Below the pieces are notes generated by a model. It was not told where the DNA came from. It made no database searches and saw only the letters and a program-made list of their open reading frames with translations. Below, piece after piece: positions 1-9,376 of a stretch of 64,000 bases of DNA. The position numbers and the translations under genes are program-made. The stretch's first letter is position 1. Every line of letters starts with the position of its first letter. The stretch comes from Spirochaetaceae bacterium bin103 (lineage in GTDB: Bacteria; Spirochaetota; Spirochaetia; SZUA-6; Bin103), in the NCBI GenBank assembly GCA_002238925.1, contig MPNH01000001.1, positions 186,001-250,000 of the forward strand. The letters run 5' to 3'.

Positions 1-731
1 ATGTGCGAGATCAGGCATAGCCGCGCCGTGTCGCTCAGGTTGGGGCCGGAGCCATGCAGCGTCAGGCAGTGATGAAAGCTCACTTCGCCCTCGCGCAGCA
101 GGCACGGTTCGTCGATCCAGGCGCCGCTGATATCCTGCTTCGACAGCCGGGCCTTGAGACCCGCCAGGTCCTTCTTGCCGAAGTTTGCGCTGTCCTCCAG
201 CAGGCCCCAGCGGTGTGAGCCGACGATGGTGCGCATGGCGCCGTTGCCGAGGTCGGTGTCCTGCAGGGCAATCCAGGCGGTGCACATGTTGGTTGAGCTG
301 GAGCACTGCCAATGGCCGTAGTCCTGGTGCCAGCCGATGTTGCCGGCGGTAACCGCGGCGCCGCCGGCGCCTACGCCCGGCTTGGTTACCGCCTGGTCGT
401 GCCACAACCGTACCTCGTCCACGTCCATCAGCCGCGCACCGATGGCGCCGAGCAGCGGACTGGTGGTAACGGCCCGGATGTCGTCGTTGAGCCAGAACGC
501 GTTGCACTGCTGGCGCACCGCGGCCGCATCGGGCTCATCCCGCGGCGGTCCGTATTGCGACGGGATCGGGTGGTCGAAATCGCCCGACCACAGCCGCTCA
601 TGGGCGCGCCGCAGGAGCGCGGTGGTCTCCCGGTCGAACAGCCGCGGACTGCGCCAGTAGCCGCGGTCACGGTATTCGGCGACCACGTCCTCGTTGATCA
701 ATGCGTCGACGTCGGTTCCCTTAACTACCAT
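1..731 (-). CDS. Phytanoyl-CoA dioxygenase (PhyH) family protein, 3' end beyond the window
   Basis: The first 243 residues are present and the C-terminus runs off the left edge. The fold is that of Fe(II)/2-oxoglutarate oxygenases of the PhyH family. The facial triad is visible: WHQD at about residues 134-137 (His135, Asp137) and a distal His in LHGSGPN at about 226, with a following Arg (about 237) suited to 2-oxoglutarate. The substrate cannot be told; the family hydroxylates lipids, amino acids and natural products. ATG at 731 lies 28 bases after the stop of the FG-GAP gene on the same strand, so the two are probably co-transcribed. It is one of six PhyH genes in the window. Confidence 0.85.
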   Translation of the reverse strand, partial: MVVKGTDVDALINEDVVAEYRDRGYWRSPRLFDRETTALLRRAHERLWSGDFDHPIPSQYGPPRDEPDAAAVRQQCNAFWLNDDIRAVTTSPLLGAIGARLMDVDEVRLWHDQAVTKPGVGAGGAAVTAGNIGWHQDYGHWQCSSSTNMCTAWIALQDTDLGNGAMRTIVGSHRWGLLEDSANFGKKDLAGLKARLSKQDISGAWIDEPCLLREGEVSFHHCLTLHGSGPNLSDTARLCLISH

Positions 732-759
732 GGCCGTACCGTACCGAAGCGGCGCCGGG

Positions 760-3483
760 TCAGGCAAACGCGACCGTTACCTCGCGCAGGGACGGGGTGC
801 TGCAACCGTCGAGTGAAATGAGCGTGGCCTGGTACTGCAGCCAGAGCGGTTCGCCGCCGAAGCCGACCACCGCACCCGGGGCCCGAAACGTGGTGCCGGG
901 TCCGGATGCGCCGTGCCACGGGGCATCCGCCAGCGCCTCCCGCGAGGCGGCCCAGCGGAGTTGCAGCTCGACGGCGGTGCGCGGCGGCGTATCGGCGATC
1001 CAGTCCACCCGCACCGGCCGCCGCCCGGCCAATTTGCAGGCCGGCGAACGGTAGCGCTCACACGGCTCCCGAGTGAACGCATTGCCGAAGTCGCGCGGGG
1101 TACTCAGGTGAGGGCCCATCCCCGGCAGGCGCGTGGGGTTGTCCAGGTCGAGACCGTCCGGGCCGTTGCGGAACAACAGCGAGTCGACCCGGTGGCCGAG
1201 TTCGGTGCGGTGGCAGACCGTAAACACGTCGCGCCAGCCGTTGCCATCGAGGTCCACCACCTGGAAGGCGCAACTCGCGTCGCAATCGATCACCGTGGGC
1301 CGGTCGTAGTCGATGCCGCCCGCGGCGCCCCAGTAGATGTGCGCCGGCAGCACGCGCTTGGACGGCGTGGAATAGGCGGGCACCAGCAGGTCCAGGTGGC
1401 CGTCGCGATTCACGTCGGCCACGGTCAGCAGGATGCTCGACGCCTCGGTGCGGTGGAACTCGCCGCGCTCCTGCGAGTAGCCGCCGGGGCCGCCGTACAG
1501 GATGAAGAAACCGCTGTCGATGCGCGTGTAGTGGCCCATTAGCACCACGATCAGGTCCAGGCAGCCGTTGCCGGTAAGGTCGGCGCAGTTGATGGCGGCC
1601 ACGTTGCCGGGCCCGCCGATTTCCAGCGGTATGCGGCTTACGCGATCGTACGCGAACCCGTCCGGCCCGCCATGGTACAGGGCAAGGTAGCTGCGCACGT
1701 CGTAGCAGATAATGTCCAGCCAGCCGTTGCCGTCGAGGTCGGCAACGCGGGCGTTGCCCTTGGTGTAGGTGGGCAGCGCGGTGGTGCGCCGGCTCGAATA
1801 GCCTTGCGCCGAGCCGTGAAAAATTACCGACGATGCGGCCATCGTTTCCGGCTTGTCATCGTGCGTGTAGGCTACCGCCAACAGGTCGAGCCAACCGTCG
1901 CGGTTGAAGTCGCCCACCTGCACGTAGTGCACGTTCCGGCCGCCCGCGACGAGGTCGGTGGAACGGTCGGCGCGCAGCCCGTCGGGCCCGCCGTGGAACA
2001 GCCGCAGCCGTCCTGGCCCGGTGCATACCAGGTCGGCGTGGCCGTCCTGGTCGAGGTCGGCGACGATGTAGGTGTTGGTGCCGCCGGCGGGCAGGTTCAG
2101 CCGGCGCGCCGGGTCGTAGCTGCCGCCGGCGCCGCCCAGGTAGACATACAGCGGGAAGTCGGGGTCGTTGACCGACGGGCCGCTCATGGTGTTGTTGAAC
2201 ACCACCTCGAGCCGCCCGTCGCCGTCCAGGTCCGCCGCCGTGCAGCCGATGGCGCCCCCGGTCGGCAGCCGGTCGGTGCGATGCTGCGAGAACCCGTCCG
2301 GCCCATTCCAGTACACCACCGACTCGGTGTCGTAGGAGCGGCCATCCTCGCGCCGCGAAACGATCAGGTCGAGCCGCCCGTCGCCGTCCAGGTCGGCGGT
2401 ATGGATCCAGGTGCAGAAGTTGAGCGGCAGGAGCTGGCGCACCTGCTCGAGAGCATCCGGGGATCGGATCTCGACGCCACGCTGTGCCGCGATGAGCAGT
2501 TCATTGCGGCCGTCGCCATCGACATCGGCCACCGCTACCCGGGCGGCGCCTTCCGCAAACATCGTCCAGGTGCCCTCGACCGGCAGTACCGTGCACTCAT
2601 CCGGCGTGATGCGTCCGCGGCGGTTCCAGAAGATGCGGACCTGGTTGCCGCCGGAGAAGATCACCTCTTTCCTGCCGTCCCCGTCCAGGTCGGCGAGCGC
2701 CACCTGCATGGCGTAGCGGGTCGGCAGCCGCAGCGGCCTGTCCACCGCAAAGCCGCTGCCGCGGCGGCGGTACAGAAACGAGTCGGTTTCAGGTTCGAAG
2801 CCGGCTCGGTAGTTGGCTACCACCAGTTCGAGTTCGCCATCGCCGTCGATATCCTCGCACGCCACCGACAGAGCACCGATTCCGGGAATCGCGAACTCCG
2901 CCGTGGCATCCTCGAATACCCGCGGCGCGGTCTGCACGTATACGTGCAGGGGGCGCGGTTCGCCGGCATTGTGATGGTCCACCCAGGCGGACGGCATGAT
3001 CAGATCGAGCAGGCCGTTGCCGGTAAGGTCGGCGGTGGCGACGTCGTAGGCGCCGGCGGTAGGCAGCACGGCGCGCTCGCCGGTCAGACCGCCGGGGCCA
3101 CCCCAGTAGACGTAGGAGTCCAGTTCCGAGGTGACGCCGTTTTCGGCGTTGACCACGATCAGGTCGAGGAATCCATCGCCGTCCACGTCGGCGGCGTGGC
3201 TCATCCAGCCGCTGTCGTTGGGCAACTCGGCCCTGCCCCACGTGCCGCCGCGAGCCTGCGGCTGGGTATAGATCCAGGTCGGGCCGCGCTCGTCGTACCC
3301 GTGCGAATTGGGGAATATCAGGTCGACGCGGCCATCGCCGTTGGTGTCGGTGCGATGGATCCACTCCACGGTGCCGGCGGCGGTCGCGTAGAGGTTGTCG
3401 CCGCCGTTGTCGAATTCGCCGCGCCGGAACGCTTCGAATCCGCCGTGCGTCCAGGTCGAACCGGTGTCGTGACTGGTGGCCAT
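760..3483 (-). CDS. FG-GAP/VCBS repeat protein, 907 aa
   Basis: Fourteen calcium-binding-type repeats of the form DxDGDGxxDLI (variants DLTGNG, DVNRDG) run from about residue 48 to 790. They predict an integrin-alpha-like beta-propeller array. Residues from about 830 to the end form a separate beta-rich tail of unknown role. No signal peptide or lipobox is visible: the protein opens MATSHDTGSTWTHGG, which is odd because FG-GAP proteins are usually extracellular. It lies upstream of a PhyH gene on the same strand. The function is unknown; binding or surface display would be a guess from the repeats. The start is the ATG nearest the tRNA; no longer frame is open. Confidence 0.85.
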   Translation of the reverse strand: MATSHDTGSTWTHGGFEAFRRGEFDNGGDNLYATAAGTVEWIHRTDTNGDGRVDLIFPNSHGYDERGPTWIYTQPQARGGTWGRAELPNDSGWMSHAADVDGDGFLDLIVVNAENGVTSELDSYVYWGGPGGLTGERAVLPTAGAYDVATADLTGNGLLDLIMPSAWVDHHNAGEPRPLHVYVQTAPRVFEDATAEFAIPGIGALSVACEDIDGDGELELVVANYRAGFEPETDSFLYRRRGSGFAVDRPLRLPTRYAMQVALADLDGDGRKEVIFSGGNQVRIFWNRRGRITPDECTVLPVEGTWTMFAEGAARVAVADVDGDGRNELLIAAQRGVEIRSPDALEQVRQLLPLNFCTWIHTADLDGDGRLDLIVSRREDGRSYDTESVVYWNGPDGFSQHRTDRLPTGGAIGCTAADLDGDGRLEVVFNNTMSGPSVNDPDFPLYVYLGGAGGSYDPARRLNLPAGGTNTYIVADLDQDGHADLVCTGPGRLRLFHGGPDGLRADRSTDLVAGGRNVHYVQVGDFNRDGWLDLLAVAYTHDDKPETMAASSVIFHGSAQGYSSRRTTALPTYTKGNARVADLDGNGWLDIICYDVRSYLALYHGGPDGFAYDRVSRIPLEIGGPGNVAAINCADLTGNGCLDLIVVLMGHYTRIDSGFFILYGGPGGYSQERGEFHRTEASSILLTVADVNRDGHLDLLVPAYSTPSKRVLPAHIYWGAAGGIDYDRPTVIDCDASCAFQVVDLDGNGWRDVFTVCHRTELGHRVDSLLFRNGPDGLDLDNPTRLPGMGPHLSTPRDFGNAFTREPCERYRSPACKLAGRRPVRVDWIADTPPRTAVELQLRWAASREALADAPWHGASGPGTTFRAPGAVVGFGGEPLWLQYQATLISLDGCSTPSLREVTVAFA

Positions 3484-3525
3484 GGGATTACCTGCCCGGT
3501 GGGTCGGAGATGACCGCTAACATAG

Positions 3526-3598
3526 AGCCAGAAAGGGGATTCGAACCCCTGACCTGTTCATTACGAGTGAACCGCTCTGCCAACTGAGCTATTCTGGC
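3526..3598 (-). tRNA. tRNA-Thr (anticodon CGT)
   Basis: The cloverleaf can be drawn by hand. The acceptor stem GCCAGAA pairs with TTCTGGC. The D arm is GCTC-AGTTGGCA-GAGC. The anticodon stem GTTCA/TGAAC closes a 7-base loop CTCGTAA with anticodon CGT. The T arm is AGGGG-TTCGAAT-CCCCT. The discriminator base is T and CCA is not encoded. It reads ACG threonine codons. It sits 43 bases upstream of the FG-GAP gene on the same strand; the bases upstream of the tRNA hold a possible -10 (TATCTT). Confidence 0.96.
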
Positions 3599-3647
3599 AG
3601 TGGCTCCTAAGATAATGCATCCGGCGCCGAGGAGGAACACTTCCGCT

Positions 3648-3675
3648 GACCGTGCATGACCGTGCATGACCGTGC
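3648..3675. repeat. 10-bp tandem repeat, 2.8 copies
   Basis: GACCGTGCAT occurs twice in a row followed by GACCGTGC, between the tRNA gene and the stop of the next PhyH gene. No function can be assigned. Confidence 0.8.
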
Positions 3676-3690
3676 TGACGGTCGTCCGCG

Positions 3691-4536
3691 TCATGCTTGC
3701 GCCCGCCAGCTGCCGTCGTACCCGGTGTAGCCGTCGGTGAGGTGCCGCAACCGTTCCGGCAGGCGGCGAATCAATGCCTGCGCGGATTCCGGCAGTGGCC
3801 ACGGGGCATTGATGCGCCACGCCCGCGGTCGAAACCCGATGCCGCACGAGTAGCGCCGTTCGCCGGTCGCCATGTTGGCGTGCAATGTGCGATCGGCGAA
3901 GCAGAGCAGGTCGCCCGGCTCCGCGTCGACGGCGATACACCCCGGTACGTCCATGTCGTTGCATGCCGCCTCCGCGCCAAGCCGGCGTATTCCGGTGCGG
4001 TCGTTGATGAACTCGACCCCCGCCGGTTGCCAGTCCGGCCGGTGCGATTGCTCAATTACCGCCAGGCCGCTGCGGGCGCGATCGCTGCCGTTCAGGTAGA
4101 ACCACAGACCGCTCGGGATCGGGAATCGATTGAGGATGTCGTTGGCTGTCTTGGGAGCGGTCTCGATATGGCCGCGAAAATCGACGTGCCAGGTGCCCAT
4201 GCCCTCTCCCGGCGTGCGCAGAATCGCGGCCGACCGGTGCAGGCACAAGTCGCGCGTACCGTGCACGGCGCAGATGAACTCCCAGTACGGCGCGTGGTCA
4301 ACCAGTTTCCACACCGGATCGCTCACCTCCGCGAATGCCATGTGGTAGCGGTTGGCGGCAGGCGGCAGGTCGCGGTCGGGGTCCAGGTGCCGGTCGATCG
4401 ACGCCTTCAGCTCGTCGACCAGGTGCGCGCCGATCATGCCGCTGACGACACAAAAGCCGTGGCGCTCCAGGCAGGCGATCGCATCCGAGCGGGCGCTCGG
4501 CTCAAAGTGATACCGGTAAGCAGGCGTGTTCGGCAT
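3691..4536 (-). CDS. PhyH-family dioxygenase, 281 aa
   Basis: A putative Fe(II)/2-oxoglutarate oxygenase. The HxD pair is WHVD at about 116-119 (His117, Asp119), the distal His is in RTLHANM at about 219, and Arg227/228 follows. The length is normal for the family. The sequence is only distantly like the other five PhyH proteins here and has the longest insert (about 180-200) before the distal His. Downstream lies the tRNA gene; upstream is a decayed transporter gene. The substrate is unknown. Confidence 0.85.
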   Translation of the reverse strand: MPNTPAYRYHFEPSARSDAIACLERHGFCVVSGMIGAHLVDELKASIDRHLDPDRDLPPAANRYHMAFAEVSDPVWKLVDHAPYWEFICAVHGTRDLCLHRSAAILRTPGEGMGTWHVDFRGHIETAPKTANDILNRFPIPSGLWFYLNGSDRARSGLAVIEQSHRPDWQPAGVEFINDRTGIRRLGAEAACNDMDVPGCIAVDAEPGDLLCFADRTLHANMATGERRYSCGIGFRPRAWRINAPWPLPESAQALIRRLPERLRHLTDGYTGYDGSWRAQA

Positions 4537-4600
4537 GGTGCGATTCTGCGCGCGCCGCCCGCCGTGTGCAACCGGCGCCGCCGACCCGGGCCGCGGACGG

Positions 4601-4930
4601 TCAGCGTTCGCGGCGTGCGGCCAGCAAGGCGCCGGCGGTGGGCCAGGACCACGCCGGCGATGGCGGGCGTCCCTACCCGGTCGCCGCGCAGCAGCACGCC
4701 GAGGAATAGCGCCACCACCGGGATCAGGTAAGTGATGAACGAGGCGCGCACCGAACCGACGCGGCCCACCAGCGTGCCCATGATCAGGTAGGCGGCTGCG
4801 GTACCGAGCAGTCCGACGGCAAGCACCGCCAGCAGCGACGGCAAGGCGAAGCTCGAAGCGGGCAGCGACACGATGCCGAAGTCGGCTGCGGCGAACGGGC
4901 CCCGGTCGTCGCGCTGCGCGGCGTCGGGCG
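4601..4930 (-). pseudogene. Remnant of an EamA/DMT-family transporter (C-terminal part only)
   Basis: The frame encodes the last three or so membrane helices of a drug/metabolite transporter of the EamA type, including LLGTAAAYLI and FITYLIPVVALFLGVLL, which match the usual final-third signature. A complete protein would have about 300 residues and ten helices; here only about 90 are recognisable and nothing EamA-like lies upstream. Near 4640 an extra C shifts the frame: read without it, the tail is TAGALLAARRER then TGA at 4601-4603. It is therefore both truncated and frameshifted. It lies directly behind the DapA-family gene and may have followed it in an operon. Confidence 0.7.
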
Positions 4931-4939
4931 CCGACCGGG

Positions 4940-5883
4940 TCAGAGTCCGGTCTTCTTCAGCAGTTCCGGGATCGACGCCTTCTGCTCGTCGGTAAGCGGG
5001 CGCATCGGCGCCGTCAGCGTGTCGTGGTCGATCACGCCGAGCAGCTTGAGAGCCGTTTCATTGCGGCAAAGCGGCCCGACAGGCCGGCTCCGACATCGGT
5101 GACGCGGCCGGCGCACAGCGTGGTTGCGTGATGGCGCAGCACGGCATCCCGGTCGCCGCGCTCGCCCTCCTCCCACTCCCCGCTCACGCTCGCCGGCGAC
5201 AGGTTGGCGATGCTCGGGATGACGCCGTGCGCCCCGATGCCGGCCATGGAGCTGCGCCAGGTGGTGCCGATGAACCGGTACGGATCGATGTTCCGCACGC
5301 GGCAGCGCATGACCAGTTCGGCGAACGCTTCGCCGGCGTCCGAGCTGTCCTTGATGCCGGCTACCGTGCCCTCGGCGGCCAGTCGGACCGTGGTGGCCGC
5401 ATCCACGGTCAGCTTGACCATGGACGGAATGTTGTACACCCACAGCGGTTGCTCGCCCGCCTCGGCAATGGCGCGAAAGTGATCGAGCAGCTCCTCCTGG
5501 GAGTGCGTGTAGAAGAACGGTGGCGTCGCCGCGATGCCGTCGAGCGGCATGCCGCGGACTTCCCGCGCGGCGACGGCGGCGGCCGCCGTGGACGCGGCCG
5601 AAACGTTGCCGATCACCGGCACGCGGCCGGCGACCTGATCGGCGACCGTCTCGATAACCAGGCGGCGCGCGGGCTCGCCGAGGGCGGCGAATTCGCCGGT
5701 CGTTCCCGCCGCCCAGATGCCGTGGACGCCGTTGTCCAACAGGTAGTCTACAAGTCGGCGCAACGATCCGGCGTCGACGCTGCCATCCGGGGTGAGCGGT
5801 GTCAGGATCGGGACCATCACGCCACGAATCGGGTCGCGGGCGCGGGACAGTGCACTGGTTTCGGTGGTGGCGATGTCGGTCAT
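4940..5883 (-). CDS. Dihydrodipicolinate synthase (DapA)/N-acetylneuraminate lyase family protein, frameshifted near its C-terminus
   Basis: A class I aldolase of the DapA superfamily, which joins or splits pyruvate and an aldehyde through a Schiff base. GTTGEFAAL (about 60), Tyr in YNIPS (about 150) and the Schiff-base Lys in GIKDSS (about 178) are present. Real homology jumps frame near 5062, where AAACGG probably should be AAAACGG: one A is missing. In the first frame translation ends at 5032; after the shift the expected tail TALKLLGVIDHDTLTAP...LLKKTGL continues to TGA at 4940. Restored length is about 314 residues, normal for the family. Such lyases are often catabolic; lysine synthesis is less likely without neighbours. 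A sequencing error is as likely as inactivation. Confidence 0.8.
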
Positions 5884-6020
5884 GGCGGTAGTTGGATGCT
5901 CCTTTGATGGTGCCGGTGGCCACTAAGGCTGCGGTGCAGGCGCCGGCCGCCGAACCTGTGTATCATCCCGATCATGGCCGACCTTCACAACCGGCCGGGA
6001 GTGACCGGAGTGACCGGCGC

Positions 6021-6734
6021 ATGAACATCGTGTTGTTCGACAACGATCGCGGTGCGCAGTGCATGCCGTTCACGGATGCTCGCGCCCGCCACCTGCTGGA
6101 GGTGCTGCGTTGCCGGCCCGGCATGCAGTTCCGGGCGGGCGTCGTGAACGGAGCGTCGGGGGTCGGCACCGTGGTGGCCGTTGAGCGGGACCGGATGCGC
6201 GTGTCGCTGTGCTGGAACGCGGAGCCGGTCGCCGCGCCCGACATCACGCTGATCGTCGGGCTGCCGCGCCCGCCGAGTGCCAGGAAGATCCTGTACCAGG
6301 GCGCCGCCATCGGCTGCCGGGCCATGCACTTTGTCCACACCGGGTTGAGCGATCCCAACTACGCCCGCAGCAAGCTGTGGCGCGACGACGAGTGGCGCCG
6401 CCACCTGTTGGACGGTGTGCAGCAGTCGGCTGCGACCACCCTGCCGGAAGTAACCTGCGGGACGGCGCTGCGCGGCGCGCTGGCGTGCGTGGCCGCGGGA
6501 GCCATGGTGGTGGCGCTCGATCCGGAGACCGGCATGCGGCGTCTCGGTACGGTCGCGGTACGGCCGCCGCTGGTGCTGGCAGTCGGCCCGGAACGCGGCT
6601 GGAGTGAGGTGGACCGTGTGCTGCTGGAGCGGCACCGCTTTACCTTGTGCACGCTCGGAACGAGGATACTGCGCGTGGAGACGGCGTGCGTGGCTGCGAT
6701 GGCGATTGTCCAGGCGCGGCTCGGCGCGATGTAG
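6021..6734 (+). CDS. rsmE: 16S rRNA (uracil1498-N3)-methyltransferase
   Basis: An RsmE-family SPOUT methyltransferase of 237 residues, which methylates N3 of U1498 in the ribosomal A/P region using SAM. An N-terminal PUA-like part (LEVLRCRPGMQF, about 22-33) is followed by the SPOUT knot motifs VGPERGWS (about 192) and LGTRILRVETA (about 213), close to the family forms GPEGGxS and LGxRILRxETA. ATG at 6021 is chosen because MNIVLF aligns with the family start; the frame is open further up to 5892, but that part is not conserved. A PhyH gene follows after 27 bases on the same strand. Confidence 0.9.
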   Translation: MNIVLFDNDRGAQCMPFTDARARHLLEVLRCRPGMQFRAGVVNGASGVGTVVAVERDRMRVSLCWNAEPVAAPDITLIVGLPRPPSARKILYQGAAIGCRAMHFVHTGLSDPNYARSKLWRDDEWRRHLLDGVQQSAATTLPEVTCGTALRGALACVAAGAMVVALDPETGMRRLGTVAVRPPLVLAVGPERGWSEVDRVLLERHRFTLCTLGTRILRVETACVAAMAIVQARLGAM

Positions 6735-6761
6735 CTCCGCGCTGGGGAGGAAGAACGGCTG

Positions 6762-7541
6762 ATGGAATACCTACTGACCGGCGCCCGGCAGGCGCAATTC
6801 GCTGACACCGGCTACCTGGTATTGGAGCGATTTCTCGATGGCGGCCACTGCTCCGCATTGCGCTCCGAGGTGGATGCCCTGGTACTCCGGCGCAGAAGCG
6901 GCGAACAGCCGCCGGTGGTCTCGTTTCGGGAGTTGGCGCTACTCACGTCGCATCCCCCGCTGATGGACATCCTTCTGCAATTGATGGGCGGCGAATTCGC
7001 CATGCACCACATCCATGCCGCGCGCCACGATGCCGGACAGCGGGGCGTTCACTGGCACCAGGACTACGAGCAGGAGCCGCACACCAATCGGTCACACCTC
7101 ATGGTCCACGTGTTCTTCTACCTGGATGGTCTGAACGGCGAAGTGGGCGACCTGCTGCTGGTGCCGAGCTCCCAGCACAGCGTGGTTGCCCGCGATGCTC
7201 TGGCCCTGTTCGGCACCGAGGATCTGCCCGGCTCGTTGACCATCGACCGGCTGCCGGCCGGGTCGGCCATCATCGTTCACTCGGCGTTGTTTCACGCCCG
7301 GCGCGCAAAGCCGGGCGGCGAGCGCGCGCCGCGTTACTTCATCGACATTTCCTATTGCCAGAACGGCATTGCGTGGCCGGGCTACCCCCGCGTCGCAGAG
7401 ATCAATGCCAAGGCGCTGGAGATGGGCGCCGATCGCGGCGGCCGGTACGCGTACCTGTACGATTCAACCCGCTTCGCCGACAAGCGCACGCTCAGGGCAC
7501 GGTTGGGGAAGCTTCAGGGAAGTCTGGCGCTGCGCGTGTAG
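6762..7541 (+). CDS. PhyH-family dioxygenase, 259 aa
   Basis: A putative Fe(II)/2-oxoglutarate oxygenase with the HxD motif WHQD at about 98-101, the distal His in SALFHARR (about 178) and Arg191. A good ribosome site, GGGGAGGAAG, precedes ATG 6762. It probably shares a transcript with rsmE. The next gene is a convergent TetR regulator. The substrate is unknown. Confidence 0.87.
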   Translation: MEYLLTGARQAQFADTGYLVLERFLDGGHCSALRSEVDALVLRRRSGEQPPVVSFRELALLTSHPPLMDILLQLMGGEFAMHHIHAARHDAGQRGVHWHQDYEQEPHTNRSHLMVHVFFYLDGLNGEVGDLLLVPSSQHSVVARDALALFGTEDLPGSLTIDRLPAGSAIIVHSALFHARRAKPGGERAPRYFIDISYCQNGIAWPGYPRVAEINAKALEMGADRGGRYAYLYDSTRFADKRTLRARLGKLQGSLALRV

Positions 7542-7574
7542 CGGTTGCGGTTGCGCGCAGCGCGCGGAGCCGGT

Positions 7575-8195
7575 CTACGCCTTGAGCCCGTCGAGCACCA
7601 GGGTCGCGAAAGTCTGGCCGAGGCGGTCACCCTCTTCCACCAGCCTGCGCGACTCCTCGTCTCCCATCTGGGCAAGCAGTTCGATGCCCATGAATATTGC
7701 ATACACGAGGCGCGCCGCGGCAGGTACATCTACGGAACGCATCATTCCGTTGGCGATCGATGCCTGCAAGGAGCGTTCCGCCCGCTCGATGCCGGGTTCC
7801 AGAAGGTCGGTGCGCACCTGTTCGGCCAGCTTATCGTCGGCAAGTACGGCCGACAGCAGGGCGAAGAACGTGGTCATCTGCGGATGGGCGAGGCGCACGC
7901 GATTGTTGATGGCGCGCCGGTACCGCTCATGCATGTCGGCTGCACCGCCGCCGCCGCCGCCCTCTCCCTGGGCGCCGCCGATGACCCGTTGCAGCACGCC
8001 GATCAGGAGATCGCGTTTGCCACTGAAGTGGTGGTAGAGAGCGCCCTCGGAGAGGCCAGCCTCCGCGGCAATCAACTTGGTGGTGGCGCGCTCGAAGCCG
8101 CGCTCGGTGAACACGGTCGCGGCCGAATCGAGGATGTGCTCACGTTGAGCGGACGCATATTTCCGGCGTGTGTTGCCGGCGTCGCTGTCAGCCAT
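7575..8195 (-). CDS. TetR/AcrR-family transcriptional regulator, 206 aa
   Basis: The N-terminal helix-turn-helix spans about residues 14-60, from REHILDSAATVFTERGF to SEGALYHHFSGKRDLL, the classic TetR recognition-helix pattern. The C-terminal ligand-binding half contains a low-complexity glycine-rich stretch at about 78-86 and ends LVLDGLKA. Such proteins repress nearby genes until they bind a small ligand. Likely targets are its own promoter or the dehydrogenase gene at 8319-9323, but no operator could be identified. Confidence 0.88.
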   Translation of the reverse strand: MADSDAGNTRRKYASAQREHILDSAATVFTERGFERATTKLIAAEAGLSEGALYHHFSGKRDLLIGVLQRVIGGAQGEGGGGGGAADMHERYRRAINNRVRLAHPQMTTFFALLSAVLADDKLAEQVRTDLLEPGIERAERSLQASIANGMMRSVDVPAAARLVYAIFMGIELLAQMGDEESRRLVEEGDRLGQTFATLVLDGLKA

Positions 8196-8318
8196 GGTTG
8201 CAAAGGTATCCGAAACGTGGCGTTCCGTCTACCCTTCTGGAAGCGAGCGATCGCGCTTAGTATCGGGCGCTCGCCATGCCGGCAGGCTGCTCGCGTTTTA
8301 TCGCGGGCGCTCGGATTT

Positions 8319-9323
8319 CTACGCGGGAAAGTCGGCGGGCTGACCGACAACCTCCGGGTTGACCAGCCCGTCCGGGATGCGTCCCTCCAGTACGTCGATG
8401 ACCCCGGTCGCGATCTGGCGCGATGCAGTATTCATCGCTTCGTCTGTGATCCCGCTTACATGCGGTGTCAACAGTGTATTGGGGGCCTGAAGCAGCGGGT
8501 GGTCGGCCGCGAGCGGTTCGTGCGTGAACACGTCGAGCGCGGCGCCGGCGAGGTTGCCCTCGCATAGTGCGTCGTGCAGCGCGCGTTCGTCGATCACACT
8601 GCCGCGCGACGTGTTGATGAGCCGGCACTCCGGTCCGAGACGTGCGAGGGCGGCATGGTCGATCATGTTTCTGGTCTCGTCGGTCAGCGGCACGTGCAGC
8701 GTCACGAAGTCGGCGTCTGCGAGCAGGCGGTCGAAGGAATCGAACAGGATCGCCGGCGTGTCGTTCTGTTCGGCTTCGACGTACGGATCGTACGCGATCA
8801 CCCGCATGGAGAGTCCATGCGCCTTGCGTGCCACCTGGCTGCCGATGCGGCCAAGGCCGATGATCGCGAGGGTCTTGCCGGCCAGTTCGATGCCCTGAAA
8901 CTTGCCTCTCTCGTATGGAGGTCCGTCGCGCAGAGTGGCGTCCGCGATGCTCGTGCGGCGCGCGAGCGCCAACATCAGGGCGATGGCATGCTCGGCGACC
9001 GCGTTGGCATTGGCGCCGGGCGTGTAGATCACCGGAATGCCGCGTTCGGTGGCCGCGGCGCGGTCGATGTTGTCGAGACCGGCGCCATGCTTGGCCACCA
9101 CCTTGAGGCGCGGAGCACGGGCGAGGTCGCCGGCTCCAACCTCGAACAAACGCACCACGACCGCGTCCGCGCGGCGCAACTCGGCACGCAACACGGCCTG
9201 GTCCTCGATGCCTTCGCGCCAGGGGGCAATGCACGTACACGCTTGCTCCAGGATGCGCAAACCGGGTGCGCCGATCGGCTCGGTGATCAGAACCACGGGG
9301 CGGTCGGGGGTGGTTTCAGCCAC
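8319..9323 (-). CDS. D-2-hydroxyacid dehydrogenase (phosphoglycerate dehydrogenase-like), 334 aa
   Basis: An NAD-dependent oxidoreductase of the D-isomer 2-hydroxyacid dehydrogenase family. The substrate half contains VVAKHGAGLDNID (about 75) and the Rossmann motif is GLGRIGSQVA (about 155). Catalytic Arg is in INTSRGSVIDE (about 237), Glu is nearby, and catalytic His is in LLTPHVSG (about 290). It lacks the ACT domain of full-length SerA, so it more likely acts on a catabolic hydroxyacid or sugar acid. It is divergent from the TerB-like gene at 9377. Confidence 0.87.
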   Translation of the reverse strand: MAETTPDRPVVLITEPIGAPGLRILEQACTCIAPWREGIEDQAVLRAELRRADAVVVRLFEVGAGDLARAPRLKVVAKHGAGLDNIDRAAATERGIPVIYTPGANANAVAEHAIALMLALARRTSIADATLRDGPPYERGKFQGIELAGKTLAIIGLGRIGSQVARKAHGLSMRVIAYDPYVEAEQNDTPAILFDSFDRLLADADFVTLHVPLTDETRNMIDHAALARLGPECRLINTSRGSVIDERALHDALCEGNLAGAALDVFTHEPLAADHPLLQAPNTLLTPHVSGITDEAMNTASRQIATGVIDVLEGRIPDGLVNPEVVGQPADFPA

Positions 9324-9376
9324 ATGCTTACCCTATCGAGTCACGCCGGACGCGGCTACGGTACACTCTCCACTGC

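Noticed and set aside
1672-3513. A 613-codon plus-strand frame opposite the FG-GAP gene
   Set aside because: Its Val/Gln/His-rich content mirrors the repeat-rich minus-strand gene, which has clear FG-GAP motifs.
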